A stretch of DNA of 64,000 nt from Paenibacillus cookii (lineage in GTDB: Bacteria; Bacillota; Bacilli; Paenibacillales; Paenibacillaceae). The notes under the pieces are model-generated. The model did not search any database. It saw only the letters and a program-made list of their open reading frames with translations, and was not told the origin of the DNA. The position numbers and the translations under genes are program-made. The stretch is from contig NZ_BORW01000028.1 of the NCBI RefSeq assembly GCF_018333375.1, positions 1 through 64,000 of the forward strand, in the 5' to 3' direction. Positions within the stretch are counted from its first letter, which is position 1. Each line of letters opens with the position of its first letter. Positions 1 to 7,507 of the stretch are shown here, in pieces.

Positions 1-232
1 ACTGGAGTTTACAGAAATAGCTCTTGGCGGCTTGGGATTTCGCTGTGTTCGGGCAGCTCATCCGGCTATCCCTGCCTCAAATCCAGTTCGTGTACCTTGG
101 CCCGTGCTTTTGCCTCCGGCTTCCTTCAGATTCTGCCTCGCGGCAGACACCCTTGCCCTTGGCTAACGGTAGGCGCTCGCCAGCCCCCGTTCGGGACTTT
201 CACCCTAGAGATGACGCCCATGCTGGGCGTAC
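1..232 (-). mobile_element. Group II intron, 5' part (runs off the left edge)
   Basis: Read on the minus strand from 232 leftwards, the sequence starts GTACGCCCAGCATGGGCG, folds into the short 5' hairpin ACGCCC/GGGCGT, and continues through CTAGGGTGAAAGTCC and a long folded domain I-like stretch. This resembles the 5' ends of bacterial group II introns (consensus GTGYG; here GTACG). Only the first ~232 nt lie in the window; the reverse transcriptase ORF would be to the left. Short ORFs across it are translations of intron RNA, not genes. The family assignment is recognition from memory and was not tested by folding or a covariance model. Confidence 0.72.
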
Positions 233-234
233 CG

Positions 235-265
235 AAAAAGGGCGAGGCTTCCACCCTCACCCTTT
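235..265 (-). terminator. Rho-independent terminator, probable intron insertion target
   Basis: On the minus strand AAAGGGTGAGG pairs with CCTCGCCCTTT (11 bp, one G-U) and is followed by a T-run. It lies downstream of the SRPBCC gene. The intron begins 2 bases after the T-run, the placement expected of class C group II introns, which target terminator hairpins. Confidence 0.7.
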
Positions 266-298
266 CTTTTTGCATAAAAAACCAGCGTAAAAAGCCGC

Positions 299-805
299 TT
301 ATTGATTTGCCTGCAAATGCTCCTCAAGCCGATCCATCGTTTCCGTAAATCCTTGTTCCATTCCCATATCAAGCACCTTTTGAAGCGCTTCGGCGGATTC
401 GTATGCCGCGTGATTCACGAATTTCGTTTTGCCGTCATGCTCTTCGAACGTCAACGTGATCAGAGGGGCCGGCATGCCTTCCGCAACGTTGCCTTCGGCA
501 TCGGAGAAATAATCGACATATACGATTTTTTCGTTTTTCACGATATCCTGATAGACCCCTTTGCCCCAGGATTCAAAGCCGTAAAAATCGCCCTGGTTCG
601 GATCGACGCATTTCATGCAATAATGCCAGACGCCGCCCGGGCGGAAGTCGACATGGCAAACCGGGACGGTCCATCCGCGCGGTCCCCACCACTGCTTCAA
701 ATGCTCCGCATCCGAAAATGCCTGGAACACCAGCTCGCGCGGCGCATTGAAAATACGCTCAATGAATAACTCTTTGCCTTCCGCTTTCAACGATTGTTTC
801 AACAT
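299..805 (-). CDS. SRPBCC / AHSA1-like domain protein
   Basis: The 168-residue product is a single SRPBCC (START-like) domain of the Activator of Hsp90 ATPase homologue 1 type. It shows the typical beginning (IERIFNAPRELVFQAFSDAEHLKQWWGPRGW), a central FRPGGVWHYCM strand and a C-terminal helix GMEQGFTETMDRLEEHL. Such proteins are cytosolic and bind hydrophobic ligands in a deep cavity; no specific ligand can be read here. The ATG at 805 has GGGGAGG nine bases upstream. The gene is monocistronic: catalase is divergent upstream and a terminator lies downstream. The length is normal for the family. Confidence 0.88.
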   Translation of the reverse strand: MLKQSLKAEGKELFIERIFNAPRELVFQAFSDAEHLKQWWGPRGWTVPVCHVDFRPGGVWHYCMKCVDPNQGDFYGFESWGKGVYQDIVKNEKIVYVDYFSDAEGNVAEGMPAPLITLTFEEHDGKTKFVNHAAYESAEALQKVLDMGMEQGFTETMDRLEEHLQANQ

Positions 806-1023
806 GCTATTTCCTCCCCAAATGGATTGTTTCCTCCGAATGTTTCTCGTTCGCCTGCTATGGTTATAACATAACCCTTTTGGAATATTCCCGTCAAGGA
901 ATATTTTGAATATATTTTAGAAATTTATTTCTTCCGCGCGCAATATACTGTCTATATAGCCAGCATGGCACCGCAGCTTATCTTCATTCGGTTTTTCGAG
1001 AGAACCACTGGGGAGGTCGAAAC

Positions 1024-2358
1024 ATGAAGGATAAAAATGAATGGTCGGGAGACGTTCCGGCAGCTTTCCATTCGCAGACGGTTGGCGAGGACGGTCCCGT
1101 CTTGGAACAGGACAATATCATGCATGAGACGCTGGAAACCTTCATACATAGCAAAATTCCGGAACGGCCCGTGCACGTCAAAGGCTACGGCGCTTTCGGA
1201 TATTTTCATACCATACATCCCATGGCGGAATATACCAAGCTCTGCTTTTTGCAGCAGCCCGGCCAGCAGGTTCCGGTCACCGTCAGGTTCTCGCTTGCCG
1301 TCAGCACGAAGGGCACCCCGGACACTTCCCGCAACGTGCGCGGCTTCTCCACCAAATTTTATACGGAGCAAGGCGTTTTCGATCTGCTCTGCAACCACAT
1401 CCCGGTATTTTCCGTCCGGGACGCCATGCGTTTTCCGGAAACGATCAACGCCTTCCTCCCTTCCCCGAAAAACAACCTGATCGACCCCGAACGCTTCTGG
1501 AGTTTCGTCGCCAGGGCGCCGGAGTCCACGAACTTTCTCGTCTGGCTTTATTCCGACGTAGGCACGGTCAGAAGCTTCCGCTTCATGAAGGGGCACAGCG
1601 TCAATACCTTCGTTTGGCGGAATGCGCAGGGCGTCCGCACATACGTGAAGTACCACTGGATCCCTTTCCGCGGAGAGCAGTACATCGATCGGCATGAGGC
1701 CGTCCGGCTGGCCGGCGAATATCCCGATATTGCGGGCAAAGATCTGCACGATACGATCGCGGCGGGAAAAACGGTCGATTACGGGCTTTACGTGCAGCTG
1801 ATGGACCCGGAAGACGCCGCCCGGCTTCCCTACAACCCGCTGGACGATACCAAGATTTGGGACGAGAAGCAGTATCCTTTGAAACCCGTCGGACGGCTGA
1901 TCCTCAACCGAAATCCCGATGACTATAAGGAGCAGGTGGAAAAAATCGCCTTTTCGCCGTCGAACCTGCTGGAAGGCGTCGAGCTGTCCGACGACAAAAT
2001 GCTGCAGGGACGCGCCAACATTTATTGGGATTCGCAGCGGATGCGCCTCGGTCCGGATTTCCGCAGGCTGCCGGTCAATCATCAGGAAAACTGGTCCCCG
2101 GAAGCGCTCGTCACCAGCGGCGGCGGCAGATTCGTGCAAGGAAAGCTGGTGCGTGCCGACCTGGCCGAACCGGATGATTTTGCGCAAGCCGGCGAGTTTT
2201 ACCGCACGCTTTCCCAGGTGCAGCAGGACCATCTCGTGGATAATCTTGCGGCCGATCTGGCAGGCATCTCCCCGGAAACGCGGCGCATCGTATTGGGGTA
2301 TCTGAGCAGCGCTGATCCGGAGCTGGGAGAACGGGTTTCGCGGCAGATCGAAACGTAA
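1024..2358 (+). CDS. Catalase (monofunctional haem catalase)
   Basis: This haem enzyme dismutates hydrogen peroxide to water and oxygen. Distal His51 (RPVHVKGYGAFG), distal Asn124 (LLCNHIPVF) and proximal Tyr334 with Arg330 (QGRANIYWDSQRMRLGP) are present, and the His-Asn (73) and Arg-Tyr (4) spacings match classical catalases. At 444 residues it is shorter than the usual ~480-residue small-subunit enzymes, mostly at the ends. The haem-side motif differs from the usual NNTPVFF: it reads NHIPVFS, so one pocket Phe is Ser. The ATG at 1024 follows GGGAGG. The gene is transcribed alone, divergent from the SRPBCC gene. I found no convincing PerR box in the ~220-bp intergenic region. Confidence 0.93.
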   Translation: MKDKNEWSGDVPAAFHSQTVGEDGPVLEQDNIMHETLETFIHSKIPERPVHVKGYGAFGYFHTIHPMAEYTKLCFLQQPGQQVPVTVRFSLAVSTKGTPDTSRNVRGFSTKFYTEQGVFDLLCNHIPVFSVRDAMRFPETINAFLPSPKNNLIDPERFWSFVARAPESTNFLVWLYSDVGTVRSFRFMKGHSVNTFVWRNAQGVRTYVKYHWIPFRGEQYIDRHEAVRLAGEYPDIAGKDLHDTIAAGKTVDYGLYVQLMDPEDAARLPYNPLDDTKIWDEKQYPLKPVGRLILNRNPDDYKEQVEKIAFSPSNLLEGVELSDDKMLQGRANIYWDSQRMRLGPDFRRLPVNHQENWSPEALVTSGGGRFVQGKLVRADLAEPDDFAQAGEFYRTLSQVQQDHLVDNLAADLAGISPETRRIVLGYLSSADPELGERVSRQIET

Positions 2359-2449
2359 CTTCGGAACGCAACTTCGGAACAGCGACATGCCCGGATTCTA
2401 AGATTCGCGCTCGTGAACATCATTGGGACGGTCGCTTGAGAAACCGAAA

Positions 2450-2476
2450 AAACACCGGTATCCCCGGTGTTTTTTT
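2450..2476. terminator. Bidirectional terminator between convergent genes
   Basis: The inverted repeat ACACCGG / CCGGTGT (2452-2458 and 2464-2470) has A- and T-runs on both sides. It serves catalase on the plus strand and the serine hydrolase on the minus strand. Confidence 0.85.
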
Positions 2477-2478
2477 GG

Positions 2479-3957
2479 TTATGCGGATATTCCCGATCCG
2501 CGGCGCGTTTTTCGATACAGCACGCAGCGGCAGACGAAGCTTGCGATGCCGGCCAGGGACAGGAGCCCCAGCCATAACATGACGGACGGCAGCGTCATCC
2601 ATATGCCCTGCCAAGGCAGCACCCTTCCGCCGCCGATGAAAGTCACTATCGGCGATAATAAGGCCAGTATCAACATCGGCAGCAAAGCCCGAATCGCCGC
2701 AAAGATCAGCTTCCGGCGGGACATCGCGGCCCGGTTTCGATGCTTGATTTGCCTATAGAGCGAAAACCCTCCCCACAGAACGGTAGCTGCCATCAGCGCC
2801 ATCAGCACCGTTTCCGCATTCCGGCTGTTCACCGCCGAAACTTCGGCTTTCCCTCCGTCCATGATGTCGGCGATGCCTCTGACAAACGCGGAATAATCGA
2901 TAAATGCGTTGAGGCCGGCATCAAACATCATCGCGATCCCCAACCGCTGATCCAGATCTATCGTTTCTTCCGACTTATACGTCCAAAGGATGCCCGAATG
3001 GGAGATCGTCCGGCCAACGTCCGGCTCATCGGACGCGAGCCATCCCATGCCGTACGGCCCCTGCTCCCCCGCGGCATGGTACTGCTTCAAGAGACCGGGG
3101 GAGAGCAGCTTGGCATCGTATTGCGCACGCATCCATTTGGCCATATCCTCGGCCGTGGAAACGACGCCGGCGGGGCCGCCGATAAACCATGAGGGCTCTT
3201 CTTTGGCGACCGGCTTGCCCAGCAGCACGTAATGCCCTGCCGGAATGGCCGGATTGGCGTTGATTTGTTCGGTGGCGCTGACGTTGAACGTGTCCTTCAT
3301 TCCCAGCGGCCCAAAGACGTGATCATGAAGATAGTCGGAAAAACGCTGTCCGCTGACCCGCTCGACCAGCAGCGCCAGCAGCTGGTCGAGCGGATTGTGA
3401 TAGCTGTATGTTTTTCCGGGATCGGCCGCAAGCTTTACCCCGTTCAGCGAAGAGGCGACCTCCTCCAGCTTCCGGAAGGGGGTTGGCCTCGTCATGTCCG
3501 GATTCGTTTTGTCGTTCAAGCCGCTGGTCTGATTCAGCAGATGGCGGATCGTGATGCGGGTCACGCGCTCATCCGCAGGCTTTATATCCGGAACATAGGA
3601 GACATACGGCGCATCCAGGTCGATCCGCCCCAGGTCGGCCAGCTGCAGCACGGCCAGCGCCGTCATCGATTTGCTTAAAGAGGCGATCGGCATAGGCGTC
3701 GTCGCGGTGATGCCTTTGCCGTCCGAAGCCGTGCCGTAACCTTTCGCATAAAACGTGCCATCTCCCTTCGCGATCGCCAAGGACGCGCCGGGAATATGGT
3801 TCAGCTTCATATTTTTTTGAACGTATTCGTCGATCTCGGACACCATCTCCGCTCGGCTCCGGGTTCCGGCAGCGCCGGCGGCGGATGGCCATGCGGCGGC
3901 CAAAACGGTCATCATGCAGATGAAGCACGCAAAAATTGTTTGGTTGAGGCGATTCAT
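2479..3957 (-). CDS. Serine hydrolase, beta-lactamase / penicillin-binding protein family, membrane anchored
   Basis: The protein has 492 residues: an N-terminal signal/anchor (residues ~7-29), a class C beta-lactamase-like domain (~35-370), and a C-terminal tail with about three membrane segments. The active-site Ser93-x-x-Lys96 (ASLSK), Tyr184-x-Asn186 (SYHN) and an HSG motif are visible. The family includes D-aminopeptidases, esterases and PBP4*-like carboxypeptidases, so the substrate is open. I chose ATG 3957, 8 bases after AAGGAG, over a GTG three codons upstream. It lies 47 bp behind the histidine kinase and is probably the output gene of that two-component operon, pointing to a cell-wall role (inference). 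Confidence 0.85.
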   Translation of the reverse strand: MNRLNQTIFACFICMMTVLAAAWPSAAGAAGTRSRAEMVSEIDEYVQKNMKLNHIPGASLAIAKGDGTFYAKGYGTASDGKGITATTPMPIASLSKSMTALAVLQLADLGRIDLDAPYVSYVPDIKPADERVTRITIRHLLNQTSGLNDKTNPDMTRPTPFRKLEEVASSLNGVKLAADPGKTYSYHNPLDQLLALLVERVSGQRFSDYLHDHVFGPLGMKDTFNVSATEQINANPAIPAGHYVLLGKPVAKEEPSWFIGGPAGVVSTAEDMAKWMRAQYDAKLLSPGLLKQYHAAGEQGPYGMGWLASDEPDVGRTISHSGILWTYKSEETIDLDQRLGIAMMFDAGLNAFIDYSAFVRGIADIMDGGKAEVSAVNSRNAETVLMALMAATVLWGGFSLYRQIKHRNRAAMSRRKLIFAAIRALLPMLILALLSPIVTFIGGGRVLPWQGIWMTLPSVMLWLGLLSLAGIASFVCRCVLYRKTRRGSGISA

Positions 3958-4004
3958 ATCAAGCACTCCTTATCTTGAGATAAGGCTATGCTATCTTACA
4001 ATTT

Positions 4005-5114
4005 TCAACGATTTATCAACTCGGCATAAAAACTTGCGGTTACCATGCCGCCGCCAAGGGGACCGTTTGCGGCCCGCAATCCGCCCTGATGTTTCCGGCA
4101 AAGCACTGAGCAGATATATAATCCCAATCCTTGATGCCCGCTTGCTTCCGGTCCCTCGCTCCGGTAAAAAGGGAGCAAAGCCTTTTGCAGCGCTTCATCG
4201 GAGAACCCCGGGCCGTCATCCCCGACGGTGATCGTCAACATGCCGTTTGCTACAACGTACTCGGCTTCGATCCGGCCGGCGGCATAACGCGCCGCATTGG
4301 CCATCATATTTTCGAACACCTGCATCGCAAGATCCGTATCGACAAACACCTTCGCCGAATCCGCGGCTTGGCGCGAGCCGAACGTTTTCCCGTGATGGCC
4401 GGCGATCCGCCGGGCGGTGTCATCCAGCTGGCCGGTCAGGAGCGCGAACGCCGTCTCCCGCCGGTTAACCGGTATGTCCTCCAGCTTCTGAATCGAGTTC
4501 ATGGCCTCTACGTAACGCTCCATCCGCAAAATGTGGGTTTGCATCGTTTGCATCGTTTCCAGAAGTTTTTCCTCGGAGATCTTTTTTTGCGGCAAATAAG
4601 CGGCAGTGAATTCAACGTATCCTTTCATGACGGAAAGCGGCGTCCTCAGATCGTGGGCAAAGATGGCATTCAGTTGATTGCGTTCCTCTACCGAACGCCA
4701 TAGGGCTTTAAAATTGTTCTCCATCTGGCTGCGCATCTTTTCAAACGCCCGGCACAGCTCGCCCATCTCGTCCTTGCCGTCATAAACCACATGAAACCCG
4801 AGATCGTTCGCCGATATTTTCTCCGATGCGCTCATGAGCACGTCCAAAGGTTTTTTTAATTTCAGCCGATAAAAAAGACTGCCCATGATGACCAGGCCGA
4901 TGCCGACCGTCAGCAGCATGGCCGCGATCTGGGCCGGCAAAACCCAATCGTTCCCGTAAGGATGGCCGGCAAAATGCAGCTGAAGGCGGGCGGCCCAATC
5001 GAATTCGAACACGATGGCAGTTAAAACGGCGGCCAAGTAGAGGCAATGAAACAGGATAAACGTTTGCAGCATGCTCATATTTTTCAATCGAAAACGGCTG
5101 AGGATTTTCGCCAT
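4005..5114 (-). CDS. Sensor histidine kinase, two membrane segments
   Basis: The protein has 369 residues. Two hydrophobic segments (about residues 14-37 and 58-80) bracket a short extracytoplasmic loop, followed by a HAMP-like linker, an HisKA domain with the phospho-acceptor box FAHDLRTPLSVMKGY, and an HATPase_c domain with N-box FENMMANAARYA and G-boxes DDGPGFSD and GLGLYICS. Its start overlaps the end of the response regulator by 31 bp, so the two are co-translated. The architecture is that of VanS/BaeS-type kinases. A beta-lactamase-like hydrolase follows directly, suggesting an envelope signal, though the signal cannot be read from sequence. Confidence 0.87.
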   Translation of the reverse strand: MAKILSRFRLKNMSMLQTFILFHCLYLAAVLTAIVFEFDWAARLQLHFAGHPYGNDWVLPAQIAAMLLTVGIGLVIMGSLFYRLKLKKPLDVLMSASEKISANDLGFHVVYDGKDEMGELCRAFEKMRSQMENNFKALWRSVEERNQLNAIFAHDLRTPLSVMKGYVEFTAAYLPQKKISEEKLLETMQTMQTHILRMERYVEAMNSIQKLEDIPVNRRETAFALLTGQLDDTARRIAGHHGKTFGSRQAADSAKVFVDTDLAMQVFENMMANAARYAAGRIEAEYVVANGMLTITVGDDGPGFSDEALQKALLPFYRSEGPEASGHQGLGLYICSVLCRKHQGGLRAANGPLGGGMVTASFYAELINR

Positions 5115-5773
5115 TTGTATCCCACCCCCCAGACGGTTTCGATCCAGCCCTCGCAGCCGTGCTCCTTCAGCTTGTTCCGGATGCGCCGGACGTGTTCCGC
5201 GATCACGGAGCTTTCTCCTTCTTCGTCCGGCCCCCAAACCCGTTCGTAAATACGCTCTTTATCAAAAACCATGCCGGGATGCGCGGACAGAAGCTCGACG
5301 ATGTCGAACTCTTTTTTTGCCAGCGGAATATGCCGGCCGTAACCGTACAGCGCCCGCTCCGAATAATCGATGGCCAGCTCTTCGCTGAACCTGACCGAAG
5401 ATTTTTGCCGGTTCCTCATTTCCCGGCGCAGGTGCGCTTCCACCCTGGCGCCCAGTTCATGGATGCTGAACGGCTTTTGGATATAATCGTCCCCGCCGGC
5501 CTGAAAACCGGATATTTTATCGGCATCCTCCAATCTTGCCGTCAGAAATAAAATCGGGCAGGACACGAAGCTCCGGATCTTCCGGCATAAGTCCAAACCG
5601 TTCATTTCGGGCATATTGATATCGAGCAGCACGATATCCGGCTGCTTTTCAAGCTTCCGCAGCGCCTCGTTCCCGTCCTTTGCCGTCATGACGGCGTATC
5701 CGTTGACCTCAAAATAGTCCGACAACAGCTTGCGCAGGTCTTCTTCGTCATCGACGATCAAAATATGGTTCAT
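5084..5773 (-). CDS. OmpR-family response regulator
   Basis: The 229-residue protein has a receiver domain (1-115; acidic pocket VDDEED, phospho-acceptor Asp in IVLLDINMPEMNG, conserved Lys in IQKPFS) and a C-terminal winged-helix domain ending VRRIRNKLKEHG..IETVWGVGYKW. I chose ATG 5773 because GGGAGG lies six bases upstream and the encoded protein begins MNHILIVDDEE; longer in-frame starts add unrelated residues. Its ATG overlaps the stop of the upstream 70-residue ORF (ATGA) and its 3' end overlaps the kinase gene, so three genes form a tightly coupled unit. Targets are unknown; the downstream hydrolase is the obvious candidate. Confidence 0.9.
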   Translation of the reverse strand: MNHILIVDDEEDLRKLLSDYFEVNGYAVMTAKDGNEALRKLEKQPDIVLLDINMPEMNGLDLCRKIRSFVSCPILFLTARLEDADKISGFQAGGDDYIQKPFSIHELGARVEAHLRREMRNRQKSSVRFSEELAIDYSERALYGYGRHIPLAKKEFDIVELLSAHPGMVFDKERIYERVWGPDEEGESSVIAEHVRRIRNKLKEHGCEGWIETVWGVGYKWRKSSAVFD

Positions 5774-5982
5774 CGTTCCTCCCTGATCCACGGCTCGAAA
5801 TGATTGCCTAAATCTAAATGCACTTCTTTTATTATAATCATATAGATTCGCTTGTCCGTAACAAGCGCAAAAAGGACAGCTTCCCGGATGGCCCGTTGAT
5901 ACTTGCGCATGATCAGCTCGTATTTGGCCGGATCCCCCGCGAGAATGTCGGACACGATCTGAGGCAACTGCAAATCCTGCAA
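5770..5982 (-). CDS. 70-residue protein resembling the N-terminus of an ECF sigma factor
   Basis: The predicted product starts at TTG 5982 behind AAAGGGGGGAGAG and runs 70 codons. Residues ~8-35 (IVSDILAGDPAKYELIMRKYQRAI) resemble the first helix of sigma region 2.1 of ECF sigma factors, which often begin with a 'lxxilaGd...fexlvxxYq' pattern. Regions 2.4 and 4 are absent, so it cannot be a complete sigma factor. Its stop overlaps the start of the response regulator (ATGA), and the regulator's ribosome binding site lies inside it, so translation is coupled. It may be a decayed sigma gene kept as a leader ORF, or a small regulatory protein. The TTG start and the resemblance are my reading. Confidence 0.5.
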   Translation of the reverse strand: MQDLQLPQIVSDILAGDPAKYELIMRKYQRAIREAVLFALVTDKRIYMIIIKEVHLDLGNHFEPWIREER

Positions 5983-6173
5983 TGTCTCTCCCCCCTTTAT
6001 ATCTATTCCTACGAACGGAACCCGCGCCCATGTGACAGACTCTCCAAAATTAATGAACCGGCCGTACCCGGCGGGGCTTTGATTGGAGTTCTATTCTATC
6101 GATGTATTGACACCGTCCAGGAAAACTTTTACACTCGGTCTGGATTACAGAAGCAATGAAAGGAGTCGAAACG

Positions 6174-6614
6174 ATGCAAATCCGCCTCATGAACGAAGAG
6201 GATATGGACGCCGTCATCAGCCTATGGCTGGCCGCCTCCGAACAAGCGCACCATTTCATCGATGGCGCCTATTGGCAATCCAAACAGGAGGACATGCGCA
6301 GCGTCTACCTGCCGATGGCCGAAAGCTACGTGCTGGAGAACGAAGGGGAAATCGCAGGATTTATTTCGGTCGTTCAGCATCTGCTCGCCGCTTTGTTCGT
6401 GCACCCGGACCATCAGGGCAAAGGTTACGGCCGGGCCCTGATGGAATACGTCAAGGAACGCGTTCCGAAACTCGAGCTCAAAGTATACAAAGATAACGAA
6501 AATGCGATTCATTTTTATGAACGTCAAGGCTTTTCCGTCTTGGAGGAAACCGTCGACGAGGAGACGGGACAAGCGGAATTCGTCATGGGATGGCAGGCTC
6601 CGGAACCATCCTGA
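6174..6614 (+). CDS. GNAT-family N-acetyltransferase
   Basis: The 146-residue protein has the GNAT fold: N-terminal IRLMNEEDMDAVISLWL, the acetyl-CoA motif A at ~78-95 (LFVHPDHQGKGYGRALMEYV, matching Q/RxxGxG/A), and motif B with NENAIHFYERQGF followed by a C-terminal strand. It transfers an acetyl group from acetyl-CoA to an unidentified amine; the sequence resembles YjaB/PhnO-type single-domain enzymes. I chose ATG 6174 behind AAAGGAG rather than the in-frame start 18 bases upstream. It is a single gene with a strong terminator behind it. Confidence 0.9.
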   Translation: MQIRLMNEEDMDAVISLWLAASEQAHHFIDGAYWQSKQEDMRSVYLPMAESYVLENEGEIAGFISVVQHLLAALFVHPDHQGKGYGRALMEYVKERVPKLELKVYKDNENAIHFYERQGFSVLEETVDEETGQAEFVMGWQAPEPS

Positions 6615-6667
6615 ATTCATTCCGGCATCCATCGCACGGTCGACCTGACTCATACAAACGAAAAATA

Positions 6668-6712
6668 ACAAGCCGATATCGGTCTAGCTCCGATCGTCGG
6701 CTTGTTTTTTGC
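6668..6712. terminator. Bidirectional terminator
   Basis: AACAAGCCGA...TCGGCTTGTT with an internal second pairing (TCGG/CCGA) and a T-run after it on the plus strand. It serves the GNAT gene and probably the convergent LytTR operon. Confidence 0.85.
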
Positions 6713-6751
6713 GTTTTTGCCAAGTCGCCGGCCTCATCGCCTTCAACCCGT

Positions 6752-7507
6752 CTACGGGGATTCCCCCATCCTCTCCTTCATCGCCTGAACCAGCCCGCCG
6801 TAATACCGGAAGGATACGTAACAGGTTTCGCCGTTGGCCATCAGGATGATCCGTTTCCGCTTGTCAATTTCGCGTATATTGTCCAGATTGACGATGTATG
6901 CCTTGTGGCAGCGGTAAAACCGGTCGTCCAGCTGCGTTTCGAGCTCCTTCAACGTTCCGTAAAATTCGATCTGCCTGTTTCGCTCATGCAGCTTGATTTT
7001 GTGGGGCAAAAACGACGTTTCGAAAAAAAGCACGTCCTCATATTTGACGTTGATGATGGATTCCTCGGTTTCGATCGTCATCCGGCGCGGATCGCCGCCC
7101 TTTTTCAAATGCCGCTCATACGCCTTGCAAAGGCAGTCCTCCAGCCTCAAGGCGAATTGGCCGGGGTCGTCCTTGATCATAAAATCAAACGCCTCCACTT
7201 TGTATTGGAAGGTCAAATAACTCAGCTCCGAATGGGTGGTGATAAACGCGATCAGGCAATCGGGGTTCCGGTCGCGCAGCATCCCCCCAAGCTGAATGCC
7301 GTTGATGTCGGCTTTCAGATCGATGTCCAGCAAAAACAAGGACGGATGGCCGTCCTTCCCGGACTGTTCGAGCAATTCGCGGTAATCCCCCGTCGAGCAG
7401 GCCACCTCCATATCCAGCTTGTGCTTGATGATCGAATGCGACACGAGCCGTTCGATTTGTTCGCGCTGCCGCTCGTTGTCCTCGCATATATAAACGTTAA
7501 GCATCAC
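6752..7507 (-). CDS. LytTR-family response regulator
   Basis: The 251-residue protein combines a receiver domain (1-125, phospho-acceptor in FLLDIDLKADINGIQLG) with a LytTR DNA-binding domain (~145-245; KYEDVLFFETS and HKAYIVNLDNIREID). LytTR proteins bind promoters as dimers and often control neighbouring transporters or cell-surface genes. Its start overlaps the end of the upstream kinase by 4 bp (ATGA), so the pair is co-translated. It is the last gene of a five-gene operon (small membrane protein, ABC ATPase, ABC permease, kinase, regulator). The order resembles NatK/NatR-type control of an ABC exporter, but this is an analogy. Confidence 0.92.
   Translation of the reverse strand: MMLNVYICEDNERQREQIERLVSHSIIKHKLDMEVACSTGDYRELLEQSGKDGHPSLFLLDIDLKADINGIQLGGMLRDRNPDCLIAFITTHSELSYLTFQYKVEAFDFMIKDDPGQFALRLEDCLCKAYERHLKKGGDPRRMTIETEESIINVKYEDVLFFETSFLPHKIKLHERNRQIEFYGTLKELETQLDDRFYRCHKAYIVNLDNIREIDKRKRIILMANGETCYVSFRYYGGLVQAMKERMGESP

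Noticed and set aside
24..290. Small protein at the left edge
   Set aside because: Its sequence is a translation of group II intron RNA read from the opposite strand.
952..2388. Long minus-strand ORF opposite the catalase gene
   Set aside because: It is an antisense shadow of a well-conserved gene; no ribosome binding site and no protein-like domain.
2479..3957. Functional beta-lactamase conferring resistance
   Set aside because: The fold and motifs fit the wider serine hydrolase family; nothing in the sequence shows beta-lactam hydrolysis.
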